A stretch of DNA of 5,627 bases from Streptococcus sp. (GCA_015264885.1 JABZYY010000073.1:1-5627); one strand, 5' to 3'; counted from the stretch's first letter, positions 1 to 5,607 are shown. Translations and numbers: made by a program. The notes: generated from the letters alone by a model not told the origin.

Positions 1-30
1 CACAAATCCTGATTTGAATGGTTTTGTCAT
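1..30 (-). CDS. era: GTPase Era, N-terminal fragment (gene runs off the window)
   Basis: Only the first ten codons are present, reading MTKPFKSGFV from an ATG at 30. The xxFKSGFV start closely matches the conserved beginning of Era in Firmicutes, just before the G1 loop, which lies outside the window. Era is a KH-domain GTPase that binds the 3' end of 16S rRNA and assists 30S subunit assembly. A good Shine-Dalgarno sequence, AAGGAG (36-41), sits 5 nt before the ATG and overlaps the dgkA stop codon, so the two genes are surely co-transcribed. The identification rests on ten residues plus the classic dgkA-era neighbourhood. The G-box motifs cannot be checked here. Confidence 0.8.
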   Translation of the reverse strand, partial: MTKPFKSGFV

Positions 31-39
31 ACTCTCTCC

Positions 40-420
40 TTAAAAATGAATCCATTTTGGCAAAATAATGATGATTGCAATGACTACTGTAAAACTAGCG
101 CTGAGTAACACTCCACCAGCTGCAATATCTTTTGCCTTCTTTGCTTCAATATGATATTCCTTCTTCACTAGTAAATCGACTAAATTTTCAACAACGGTGT
201 TTAAGATTTCCATGAGAAACACAATGAAAATACACAGTAAAATAAAACACCATTCGACTGCTGATAAACCAGAGAAAAAACTAATTATAATCGCTAGCCC
301 TGCAATGCAGAGATGCGCCTTCATGTTTCTTTCTTCTCGAATCACTGTTTTAATACCATCTATGGCATGCTTTAGTGACGTCAAAAAGTTAGAATTCTTT
401 TCTGTTTGTTTATGCGTCAT
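40..420 (-). CDS. dgkA: Diacylglycerol kinase / undecaprenol kinase family protein (DgkA)
   Basis: This is a small integral-membrane lipid kinase of 126 aa, the usual size for the family. In Gram-positive bacteria such proteins mainly phosphorylate undecaprenol with ATP, recycling the lipid carrier for wall polymers. Visible family motifs are EERN near residues 28-31 in an amphipathic N-terminal part, EILNTVVENLVDL at about 71-83 (E71, N74 and E78 correspond to the catalytic/metal-binding residues), and KAKDIAAGGVL at about 96-106. Three hydrophobic helices lie at about 37-53, 56-72 and 103-120. The start is ambiguous: GTG at 423 is followed directly by ATG at 420, and I chose the ATG. Either start overlaps the end of ybeY (stop at 410-412), and the SD is weak (GGG within ybeY codons), so translation is probably coupled to ybeY. 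Undecaprenol as the substrate, rather than diacylglycerol, is inferred from taxonomy. Confidence 0.93.
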   Translation of the reverse strand: MTHKQTEKNSNFLTSLKHAIDGIKTVIREERNMKAHLCIAGLAIIISFFSGLSAVEWCFILLCIFIVFLMEILNTVVENLVDLLVKKEYHIEAKKAKDIAAGGVLLSASFTVVIAIIIILPKWIHF

Positions 421-898
421 CACGTTTCAACCCATATGCTTCTAGGATTTCTTTTTGCAATCCTGTCATTTCAGCTTCCTCTTCTTCTGTTTGGTGATCA
501 TAACCGTTTAAGTGTAAGAAGCCATGCAGTGCTAAGAATCCAAGTTCACGTTCAAGAGAATGACCATAGTCTTCTGCTTGTTCTTTTGCACGGTCTAAAG
601 AAATCACAATATCACCGATAGACGTTACAAAACTATCGTCTTCTTCCATAATGGATTTCATGCTTTCAAAGTCATCATCAGAATCATCTAACGCAAAACT
701 AATCACATCTGTGACTTTATCAATATTTCTAAACTCACGGTTGATTTCACGAATACGTTCGCTTGAAATAAATGAGATACTACATTCTTTGTTTTCAGGG
801 ATTTTTAAGTAATCCGCAGCAAAACTAACCACATTATGCACAAGTTCTTGATGGCTTTCGGGTACTACTTCTGTTTCATCGATAATTTCAATAATCAT
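410..898 (-). CDS. ybeY: Endoribonuclease YbeY (16S rRNA maturation)
   Basis: This 162-aa protein belongs to the UPF0054/YbeY family, single-strand endoribonucleases involved in 16S rRNA 3'-end maturation and ribosome quality control in the cytoplasm. The zinc-binding H3xH5xH motif is intact as HGFLHLNGYDH, with H125, H129 and H135. Other conserved parts are NREFRNIDKVTDVISFAL (53-70), which includes the conserved Arg R57, and GDIVISLDRAKEQAEDYGHS (95-114). Between them lies a strongly acidic stretch (71-88, ten Asp/Glu in 18 residues) where the family varies. The ATG at 898 has a clear SD, AAGGAG (907-912), 8 nt upstream. The gene follows the pgpH terminator and has a candidate promoter of its own, and its 3' end overlaps dgkA. 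Function is known from the family, and all key residues are visible. Confidence 0.96.
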   Translation of the reverse strand: MIIEIIDETEVVPESHQELVHNVVSFAADYLKIPENKECSISFISSERIREINREFRNIDKVTDVISFALDDSDDDFESMKSIMEEDDSFVTSIGDIVISLDRAKEQAEDYGHSLERELGFLALHGFLHLNGYDHQTEEEEAEMTGLQKEILEAYGLKRDDA

Positions 899-906
899 AT
901 TAAAAA

Positions 907-912
907 CTCCTT
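907..912 (-). promoter_or_regulatory. Ribosome binding site of ybeY
   Basis: AAGGAG on the minus strand lies 8 nt upstream of the ATG at 898. It is strong and ideally spaced, and it fixes the ybeY start. Confidence 0.85.
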
Positions 913-928
913 TTTTAGCGTCACTAAT

Positions 929-957
929 ATTGTAACAAACTACCTACATTATTGGAA
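929..957 (-). promoter_or_regulatory. Candidate sigma-A extended -10 promoter for ybeY-dgkA-era
   Basis: On the minus strand a -10 box TACAAT (929-934) is preceded by TGT (935-937), giving the extended form TG-n-TACAAT. Seventeen bases upstream is a poor -35, TTCCAA (952-957, three of six consensus bases). Predicted transcription would start near 922, giving a 5' leader of about 25 nt before the ybeY ATG. The strong terminator just upstream makes a promoter here likely, because ybeY, dgkA and probably era would otherwise rely on readthrough. It is a pattern match only; no start site has been measured. Confidence 0.55.
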
Positions 958-978
958 CTTTGAAGGTCTTTAAAGTTC
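955..978. repeat. Inverted repeat overlapping the ybeY -35 region
   Basis: On the plus strand gaacttt (955-961) and aaagttc (972-978) form perfect 7-bp arms around a 10-nt centre. The left arm overlaps the candidate -35 box (952-957) and the element ends 8 bp before the terminator's T-tract. No poly-U follows on the minus strand, so it is not a terminator. It could be a protein-binding dyad at the promoter, or chance in AT-rich DNA. Confidence 0.5.
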
Positions 979-986
979 GCTTTTAC

Positions 987-1022
987 AAAAAACTCCCCTC
1001 AACTTTAACGAGTTGAAGGGAG
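987..1022 (-). terminator. Strong rho-independent terminator after pgpH
   Basis: Read on the minus strand, a 12-bp stem (1011-1022 paired with 993-1004, one G-U pair, CTCCC at its base) closes a 6-nt loop and is followed by six T residues (987-992). It begins 8 nt after the pgpH stop codon (1030-1032). This is a textbook intrinsic terminator and ends the yqeY-phoH-pgpH block. Confidence 0.93.
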
Positions 1023-1029
1023 CTTGCTT

Positions 1030-3222
1030 TTAAGATTGTTTTTTAGGAAGTTTTGGATATTCAATTCTTGAGTGGAATGTTCCGTTTAATGAAGCCACGA
1101 TATTCTTTTCGATAATCGCTAACTCTTTCAATGTTATATCGCACTCTACAAATTGCTCATCCTCTAAGCGATTCATAATAATCGAATGCACTAAGTTTTG
1201 AACCTTCTCAAGCGTTGGTTCTTTCATCGCACGAGTCGCCGCCTCAGCACTATCCACGATATTGATGACTGCAGATTCTTTTGTTTGAGGTTTAGGACCT
1301 GGATATCTGAAATCTGCCTCATCTGCATCCGGATTTTCCTTTAACGCCTCTGCATAGAAATATTTCATCAACGTTGTACCGTGGTGTTCCGCACAAATAT
1401 CAATAACTGATTGTGGTAATTGATGTTGTTTAAGAATTTCTACCCCTTTACGAACGTGATCAAAAATAATTTCTTTCGACTCATATGGTCCAATCATCTT
1501 ATGAGGACTCTCCATATGAGCTGGTAAATTCTCAATAAAGAAGAATGGATGCTCAGTTTTACCAATATCGTGATAATAACAAGCTACTCTCGCTAACTGT
1601 GAATCTCCACCAATCGCTTCCACACAGTTAGCTGATATGTTTGCCACCATCAAACTATGATGATAAGTTCCTGGAGCTTTTGTAATCAACTCTTTTAACA
1701 ACGGTTGATTTGGATTTGATAATTCTGCCCATAATAGTACAGAACTATCCTCGAATAAATACGTAAAGTACGGCATCAAGATAACAGGGATAAGGAACGA
1801 TAAGAATCCACTTACTGCCGCAAACGCGAATAACCACGCTGATTGCGTTGATACCAAATCATAGTTACTAAAGAATACAAATGGGACCATTAATGCTAAT
1901 GGAATAATGATTTGTAATAGTAATTGTTTAAACCACGATAAATCTTTCCAGTATACCTCTTGAATCACTCCAAGCCACGCTGCGAGTGAGAAGTAAACAG
2001 TCGTTAACGCGATTTCTGTATTAATACCATCGCTACCAAACATATACCATACTAAAATTGGATAAACTAACATCGCAATAATCGTAAAGTAAAATTTCGA
2101 TGTTAATTTATAAATGATGTAGATAAACCCAGCGATTGGGAAAACTACACCGATATAATCGATTCCACGATTTTGTAAGAATGATAAGATTTTAAGTAAG
2201 ATAGCCCCAATTGTGAACACTACTGAGAACACAGTCAGTTCGTTAACACGAGTATCCCATTCTTTGCTGGATGCTCCCATTTTGAAACGGAATGAGAATG
2301 CTAGTAACGATACAAATAAAATTGTTAAGAAAATTAAGTAACTATATAATTGATGATAATTACTTGAGTTACCATCGATGCCTAATAATTTTAGAAGGCG
2401 TAAATCTTCTTGAGTAATGATATGACCTTCTTGAATCAACACTTGACCTTGTAAAATACGGACCGGTGAAACACTTTGTTTGGCATTTTCTTTTGCGCTA
2501 TTCGTTGCATCTTTATCCACAACATTATTGACAACAATACTATTCGTTAAAAGCTGACCAAGCATCTCACGTTCATTGTCAGTAAAGCCTCCGTTAAAGA
2601 GCGATTTTTTGGCAGCTTCTTGTGCTTGTAGCAAATTAGATTCCGTAATAGATTTGTCCATTTGCTCTTTAATTGCATTCTCAATAGCTGATTCATAATC
2701 ATCCAATTTATCTGAACTTACAGAAAGCAATTGAACAATGACGCTATCTGGAATATACAATGCAAAATCACGAATCGCTTTATTTTCCGATTCTAAACTC
2801 TTCTTAAAATAAGTAAGCCGATCTTGAATCGTTGCTACTTTTGTTGAAACTTCACCAGAAGTCGTAGTTGTAGAATCAGTTGCAAAAATTTCGCTTGAAG
2901 CTTTTGCTGCGACTGTCTTAATCGCTTGGAAAAATTGTTTCACTTTATCGATTTGTTGTTGCTCGCGATTTTGATCAAATACATAAATATCACCAACACC
3001 ATCCATCGCCATCTGCTGATTCTTTTCAGTCTGTTCTTTATCCTCTACAGTTCTTGGCGCGCGGATTGTTTCTCTTGCAACTTGATTTAATTCAAATGAA
3101 TAAGAGGTTGGTTGGACATTACTCCATCCCAATATTAATAAGAATAGGAATGTAACACCTAATAGTGCAGGTAAATAGAAAATTCCTAATGATTCTTGAA
3201 ACTTACGGAGCTTTTGTCTCAC
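1030..3222 (-). CDS. pgpH: 7TM-HD family cyclic-di-AMP phosphodiesterase PgpH (YqfF)
   Basis: This 730-aa membrane enzyme is predicted to hydrolyse the second messenger c-di-AMP to pApA, affecting potassium/osmotic balance and wall homeostasis. Domain order: a short cytoplasmic start, one membrane helix (about 13-33), a large extracellular 7TMR-HDED domain (about 34-290), seven membrane helices (about 295-490), and a cytoplasmic HD domain (about 500-700). HD metal/catalytic residues are all present: H522 (TYHHS), H551-D552 (YYHDIGK), H589 (FDHVRKG), H613-H614 (EHHGTTL) and D657 (NIVDSAEAATRA). Length is close to Bacillus and Listeria homologues. No ATG is suitable. I chose GTG at 3222 because GAGGTGA lies 5 nt before it; GTG at 3231 (733 aa) is the alternative. 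The 5' end overlaps phoH by 20 bp, suggesting coupled translation. A Ser/Thr-rich patch (about 114-128) interrupts the extracellular domain. The substrate is inferred from the family. Confidence 0.95.
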   Translation of the reverse strand: MRQKLRKFQESLGIFYLPALLGVTFLFLLILGWSNVQPTSYSFELNQVARETIRAPRTVEDKEQTEKNQQMAMDGVGDIYVFDQNREQQQIDKVKQFFQAIKTVAAKASSEIFATDSTTTTSGEVSTKVATIQDRLTYFKKSLESENKAIRDFALYIPDSVIVQLLSVSSDKLDDYESAIENAIKEQMDKSITESNLLQAQEAAKKSLFNGGFTDNEREMLGQLLTNSIVVNNVVDKDATNSAKENAKQSVSPVRILQGQVLIQEGHIITQEDLRLLKLLGIDGNSSNYHQLYSYLIFLTILFVSLLAFSFRFKMGASSKEWDTRVNELTVFSVVFTIGAILLKILSFLQNRGIDYIGVVFPIAGFIYIIYKLTSKFYFTIIAMLVYPILVWYMFGSDGINTEIALTTVYFSLAAWLGVIQEVYWKDLSWFKQLLLQIIIPLALMVPFVFFSNYDLVSTQSAWLFAFAAVSGFLSFLIPVILMPYFTYLFEDSSVLLWAELSNPNQPLLKELITKAPGTYHHSLMVANISANCVEAIGGDSQLARVACYYHDIGKTEHPFFFIENLPAHMESPHKMIGPYESKEIIFDHVRKGVEILKQHQLPQSVIDICAEHHGTTLMKYFYAEALKENPDADEADFRYPGPKPQTKESAVINIVDSAEAATRAMKEPTLEKVQNLVHSIIMNRLEDEQFVECDITLKELAIIEKNIVASLNGTFHSRIEYPKLPKKQS

Positions 3223-4210
3223 TTTCTTCACCTCGTTCCTTCTCAGTACTATTAGAAGCTGAGTAGGCATTAATAATTTCTGATACAATCGGATGACGTA
3301 CAACGTCTCCGGCATCAAATTCTACAAAGGCAATACCATTGATTCCTTTTAGTTTACGTTCAGCATCTAAAAGACCACTGGCTTGATGTCCTTTTGGTAA
3401 GTCAATTTGCGATTTATCTCCATTGACAATCATTTTCGAGCCAAACCCTAGACGTGTTAAGAACATCTTCATTTGGGCTCTTGTTGTATTTTGAGCCTCG
3501 TCTAAAATGATGAACGAATCTTCTAATGTACGCCCACGCATATACGCTAGCGGTGCCACTTCGATAACTCCTCGTTCTAGAAGACGATTTGTGTGCTCCA
3601 TACCGTATACGGTATATAAAGCATCGTATAACGGACGTAAATATGGATCCACTTTTTCTTTTAAGTCCCCTGGTAAGAACCCTAAATTTTCACCGGCTTC
3701 AACGGCTGGACGTGTCAAAATGATTTTCTTCACTTCGCCTTTTTTTAACGCTTGAACAGCCATCACTACGGCTACGAATGTTTTACCAGTTCCGGCAGGC
3801 CCAATACCAAATACCACATCCGTTTTCTTAATCGCATGAATGTATTGTTGTTGACCATACGTTTTGGCACGAATCGCTTTTCCCGCAAATGTGCGTCCGA
3901 TTTCTTCGTTATATAAATTAACAAAGTAATCCAAAGTCCCACGTTTGGCCATCTTTACAGCTGTAATGATATCAGTTTTTGAAATACTGATTCCACGTGC
4001 AATTAAGTCTTGAAGCTGATTCAGCAGTTCTTTTACTTGCGAAACAGTCTCTTCTTCTCCAGTAATAAAGAGTTGCTCCCCACGATGGGTAATTTGTACT
4101 TGGAATGAATCTTCAATAAAACGAATATTCTGATCTTGAGAACCAAATAATTGAATTAATTGAGGATTATCGCTTAATTCAACACTTGCTTTAAAGGTTT
4201 CTTTTTCCAA
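3203..4210 (-). CDS. phoH: PhoH family ATPase (PhoH/YbeZ-like)
   Basis: This 335-aa cytoplasmic P-loop protein belongs to the PhoH/YbeZ group, predicted RNA-associated ATPases or helicase-like proteins usually encoded beside ybeY and linked to rRNA/RNA metabolism. The N-terminal 75 residues or so resemble a KH-like module. The ATPase core holds Walker A GPAGTGKT (137-144), the conserved LTRPAVEAGENLGFLPGD (165-182), Walker B FIILDEAQ (233-240) and NGDKSQIDLP (263-272). The C-terminal tail (about 318-335) is polar and acidic and is encoded where the pgpH start overlaps. The start codon is TTG at 4210; the residues MEKETF follow from it, and GGAGG (4219-4223) lies 8 nt upstream, supporting this start. 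The gene begins 22 nt after the yqeY stop in the same transcript. The precise biochemical role of PhoH remains poorly defined in general; homology is clear. Confidence 0.96.
   Translation of the reverse strand: MEKETFKASVELSDNPQLIQLFGSQDQNIRFIEDSFQVQITHRGEQLFITGEEETVSQVKELLNQLQDLIARGISISKTDIITAVKMAKRGTLDYFVNLYNEEIGRTFAGKAIRAKTYGQQQYIHAIKKTDVVFGIGPAGTGKTFVAVVMAVQALKKGEVKKIILTRPAVEAGENLGFLPGDLKEKVDPYLRPLYDALYTVYGMEHTNRLLERGVIEVAPLAYMRGRTLEDSFIILDEAQNTTRAQMKMFLTRLGFGSKMIVNGDKSQIDLPKGHQASGLLDAERKLKGINGIAFVEFDAGDVVRHPIVSEIINAYSASNSTEKERGEESETKAP
3228..3234 (-). promoter_or_regulatory. Ribosome binding site that decides the pgpH start
   Basis: GAGGTGA on the minus strand, inside the last codons of phoH, is followed after 5 nt by GTG (3220-3222). 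A second candidate, AAGGA (3237-3241) before GTG at 3231, is shorter and less well matched. This favours the 730-aa PgpH, with translation initiating within the phoH reading frame. Confidence 0.6.
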
Positions 4211-4218
4211 TCAGTTAT

Positions 4219-4223
4219 CCTCC
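4219..4223 (-). promoter_or_regulatory. Ribosome binding site supporting the TTG start of phoH
   Basis: GGAGG on the minus strand lies 8 nt upstream of TTG (4208-4210). No in-frame ATG or GTG lies near it, so the site argues for a genuine TTG start. Confidence 0.8.
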
Positions 4224-4232
4224 AATCCACAC

Positions 4233-4679
4233 TTATTTATTTAAGTGTGCTTTTACTTGTTCTTTAATGACATTACCGTCTGCTTGCCCTTTAAGAGCTT
4301 GCATTACGGCACCCATTAATTTACCGAATTCTTTTTGTGTTGTTGCTCCTACTTGTTCAGCAATTTCGGCAATTTTCGCTTGAACTTCTTCTAGTGAAAG
4401 TTGTGCTGGTAAGTATTTCTCAACGATTGCTAATTCGCCTTGTGTTTTTTCAACTAATTCTTGGCGGCCTGCTTTTTCAAATTCAACAATAGAATCACGA
4501 CGTTGTTTTGCTTCGCGAGATAAAATTGTCAATTCTTCCTCAGGTGTTAAATCTGATTTTTTGTCAATTTCAGCAGCTTGAATCGCTGTTTTAATCATAC
4601 GTAATACAGCTAATGTTTCTTTGTCTTTTGCTTTCATCGCTGTTTTGATATCGTTATTAATTGTTTCTTTTAATGACAT
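4233..4679 (-). CDS. yqeY: GatB/YqeY domain-containing protein
   Basis: This 148-aa cytoplasmic protein has the normal full length for stand-alone YqeY proteins, which resemble the helical tail domain of GatB, the tRNA-dependent amidotransferase subunit. Their actual role is not established; a tRNA-related function is only suggested by the fold. Visible family signatures are AMKAKDKETLAVLRMIKTAI (14-33), EKYLPAQLSLEE (87-98) and GKLMGAVMQALKGQADGNVI (119-138). The protein is almost entirely alpha-helical and highly charged, with no membrane segment. The ATG at 4679 has GGAG (4688-4691) 8 nt upstream. It lies just behind the rpsU terminator with no recognisable promoter between, so expression probably depends on readthrough from rpsU. 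phoH follows after 22 nt. The rpsU-yqeY pairing is typical of Firmicutes. Confidence 0.95.
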   Translation of the reverse strand: MSLKETINNDIKTAMKAKDKETLAVLRMIKTAIQAAEIDKKSDLTPEEELTILSREAKQRRDSIVEFEKAGRQELVEKTQGELAIVEKYLPAQLSLEEVQAKIAEIAEQVGATTQKEFGKLMGAVMQALKGQADGNVIKEQVKAHLNK

Positions 4680-4716
4680 TATAATCGCTCCATTCTTTTA
4701 ATTTCGTTTGATTGAT

Positions 4717-4747
4717 AAAAAAAGACTGGGACTAATAGCCCCAGCCT
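4717..4747 (-). terminator. Intrinsic terminator between rpsU and yqeY
   Basis: Read on the minus strand, AGGCTGGGGC (4738-4747) pairs with GTCCCAGTCT (4723-4732) around a 5-nt loop. This gives ten base pairs including two G-U pairs, followed by a run of T residues (4717-4723). It lies 27 nt after the rpsU stop and ends 37 nt before the yqeY start. It should release most rpsU transcripts and let a fraction read into yqeY-phoH-pgpH. Confidence 0.9.
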
Positions 4748-4774
4748 GACATAGTCTATGATACACAGAGTTGA

Positions 4775-4948
4775 CTAGAACTTGCGTTTACGAGCTGCCT
4801 CTGATTTTTTCTTACGTCTTACACTTGGTTTTTCATAAAACTCACGTTTGCGAGCCTCTTGTAAAGTTCCGGTTTTAGAAACAGTACGTTTGAAGCGACG
4901 AAGAGCATCATCAAGTGATTCGTTTTTACGAACAACTGTTTTTGACAT
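4775..4948 (-). CDS. rpsU: 30S ribosomal protein S21
   Basis: This short gene encodes a 57-aa, strongly basic protein of the small ribosomal subunit, located near the 16S rRNA 3' end and the anti-Shine-Dalgarno region. The translation begins [20 protein letters not shown] and continues through [32 protein letters not shown] and a terminal ARKRKF, all classic S21 signatures. Length matches the family (57-60 aa in Firmicutes). The ATG at 4946-4948 is preceded by GGAGGG (4961-4966) and a second AGGG, a very purine-rich binding region. It has its own perfect-consensus promoter upstream and an intrinsic terminator downstream, as expected for a highly expressed gene. A longer open frame (4819-5064) overlaps it in another phase and is not real. 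Confidence 0.97.
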   Translation of the reverse strand: MSKTVVRKNESLDDALRRFKRTVSKTGTLQEARKREFYEKPSVRRKKKSEAARKRKF

Positions 4949-5031
4949 ATCCTATTCCCTCCCTCCGAGCAATAAAAAGTAACTGTTTTCTTTTGAATAG
5001 AATAACCAAACAAACGAAATGTCCTTTTTTT

Positions 5032-5060
5032 ATTATAGGAAAGGTTCCATAAAATGTCAA
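5032..5060 (-). promoter_or_regulatory. Perfect-consensus sigma-A promoter of rpsU
   Basis: On the minus strand TTGACA (5055-5060) and TATAAT (5032-5037) match both hexamers exactly and are separated by the optimal 17 bp (5038-5054). Transcription should begin near 5025, giving a leader of about 75 nt. Such a promoter suits the heavy demand for S21 and may also supply the downstream yqeY-phoH-pgpH genes by readthrough. Confidence 0.93.
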
Positions 5061-5070
5061 TCAACTTTAC

Positions 5071-5103
5071 TAAGGTTCTTGTAACTTTTTTAGGAAAACC
5101 TTA
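5071..5103. repeat. Inverted repeat upstream of the rpsU promoter
   Basis: On the plus strand taaggtt (5071-5077) and aacctta (5097-5103) form perfect 7-bp arms separated by 19 nt. The element lies between the regulator's stop codon and the rpsU -35 box. It has low GC and no T-tract after it on the minus strand, so it is at best a weak terminator. It could also be an operator-like dyad or chance. Confidence 0.4.
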
Positions 5104-5105
5104 AA

Positions 5106-5600
5106 CTACGCTTTTGCCGCACACTTTTCACATAGGCCAAAAATTTCAAAACGATGTGAATGAATTTCACACCCTTCTAATTGATCTTTAAAGAAATCCA
5201 TTGGGCACATATCAATCTCTCTTGTGCTACCACATTTTTCGCAAATGAAATGATGATGATGGCCATGATTTTGACAACGGAATCTAAATAATTTTTCTCC
5301 GTTCAGTTCTGTCTCTTCTAAAATATTTAATTGTACAAAAGTATATAAATTACGATAAATCGTATCATAACTTAATTGCGGGAATTCAGGTGCAATTAAT
5401 TCTTGCACTTGTTTTGCTGATAAGTAACGGTTGGCATCATTTAAAATTTCAACAAGACGTTGACGTTTATTCGTATGTTTATAACCCGCTTCTTTTAAAA
5501 TTTCTAATGCCTCTTCCACATGATTATGGGAATGGTTATGATGATGATGTTCTTTATGATCACAATGTTCGTGTCCACAGCAATGATCGTGCGTATGCAT
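5106..5600 (-). CDS. zur: Fur-family transcriptional regulator, Zur-like, with His-rich N-terminus
   Basis: This 164-aa cytoplasmic DNA-binding metalloregulator is probably the zinc-uptake repressor Zur. Residues 1-27 are a tail with 13 His and 3 Cys (C7, C8, C13). The winged helix follows, with HTNKRQRLVEILN (42-54) and the recognition-helix region SYDTIYRNLYTFVQ (77-90). The C-terminal dimerisation domain has the structural zinc site CEKC (120-123) plus CEKC (157-160). A second site can be drawn with E95, C109, H115 and H117, matching the Cys-x5-His-x-His spacing of the regulatory site in Zur proteins. PerR and Fur lack that Cys, which favours Zur. The ATG at 5600 has AGAGGG (5608-5613) upstream; an in-frame GTG at the end of the tail lacks an SD. 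The next gene has its own promoter. Family membership is certain; zinc specificity is inferred. Confidence 0.9.
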   Translation of the reverse strand: MHTHDHCCGHEHCDHKEHHHHNHSHNHVEEALEILKEAGYKHTNKRQRLVEILNDANRYLSAKQVQELIAPEFPQLSYDTIYRNLYTFVQLNILEETELNGEKLFRFRCQNHGHHHHFICEKCGSTREIDMCPMDFFKDQLEGCEIHSHRFEIFGLCEKCAAKA

Positions 5601-5607
5601 ATTATTT

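Larger units (their letters stand above)
899..1029. other. Intergenic region pgpH-ybeY (terminator, dyad, promoter)
   Basis: This 131-bp gap between the pgpH stop and the ybeY start holds, in transcription order, a strong intrinsic terminator, a 7-bp-arm inverted repeat, a candidate extended -10 promoter and the ybeY ribosome binding site. These are listed separately. I see no small gene in it on either strand. Confidence 0.85.
4949..5105. other. Intergenic region zur-rpsU
   Basis: This 157-bp gap holds a dyad just after the zur-like gene, the rpsU promoter and an approximately 75-nt rpsU leader. The leader is A/T-rich and shows no stable hairpin or recognisable ribosomal-protein leader motif by eye. 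There is no convincing T-tract terminator after the regulator gene. Confidence 0.8.

Noticed and set aside
197..445. Plus-strand open frame opposite dgkA
   Set aside because: It is the reverse complement of a confident membrane kinase gene and has no recognisable product.
406..621. Plus-strand open frame opposite ybeY
   Set aside because: It overlaps the conserved YbeY metal motif on the other strand and has no family signature of its own.
3232..3318. Extending PgpH upstream to the first possible ATG (762 aa)
   Set aside because: The extra residues would lie deep in phoH, lack family resemblance and have no SD; the GTG sites near 3222-3231 have good SD sequences.
3507..3755. Plus-strand open frame opposite phoH
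   Set aside because: It lies antisense to the conserved ATPase core of PhoH; no independent evidence supports it.
4678..4683. TATAAT on the minus strand just before yqeY
   Set aside because: It overlaps the yqeY start codon, so a transcript from it would begin inside the gene, and no -35 lies at the right distance.
4750..4760. Short palindrome catag-t-ctatg between the rpsU stop and its terminator
   Set aside because: Five-bp arms with a one-base centre cannot form a stable hairpin and are expected by chance in AT-rich DNA.
4819..5064. An 81-codon minus-strand open frame overlapping rpsU and its promoter
   Set aside because: It starts at the rpsU -35 region, has no SD, and runs out of phase through the clear S21 gene; it is a shadow frame.
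5351..5364. Palindrome tacgat-aa-atcgta inside the zur-like gene, containing pieces resembling Zur-box half-sites
   Set aside because: The half-sites are in the wrong relative order for a Zur box, and the bases encode the highly conserved DTIYRN recognition-helix region, so protein constraint explains them.
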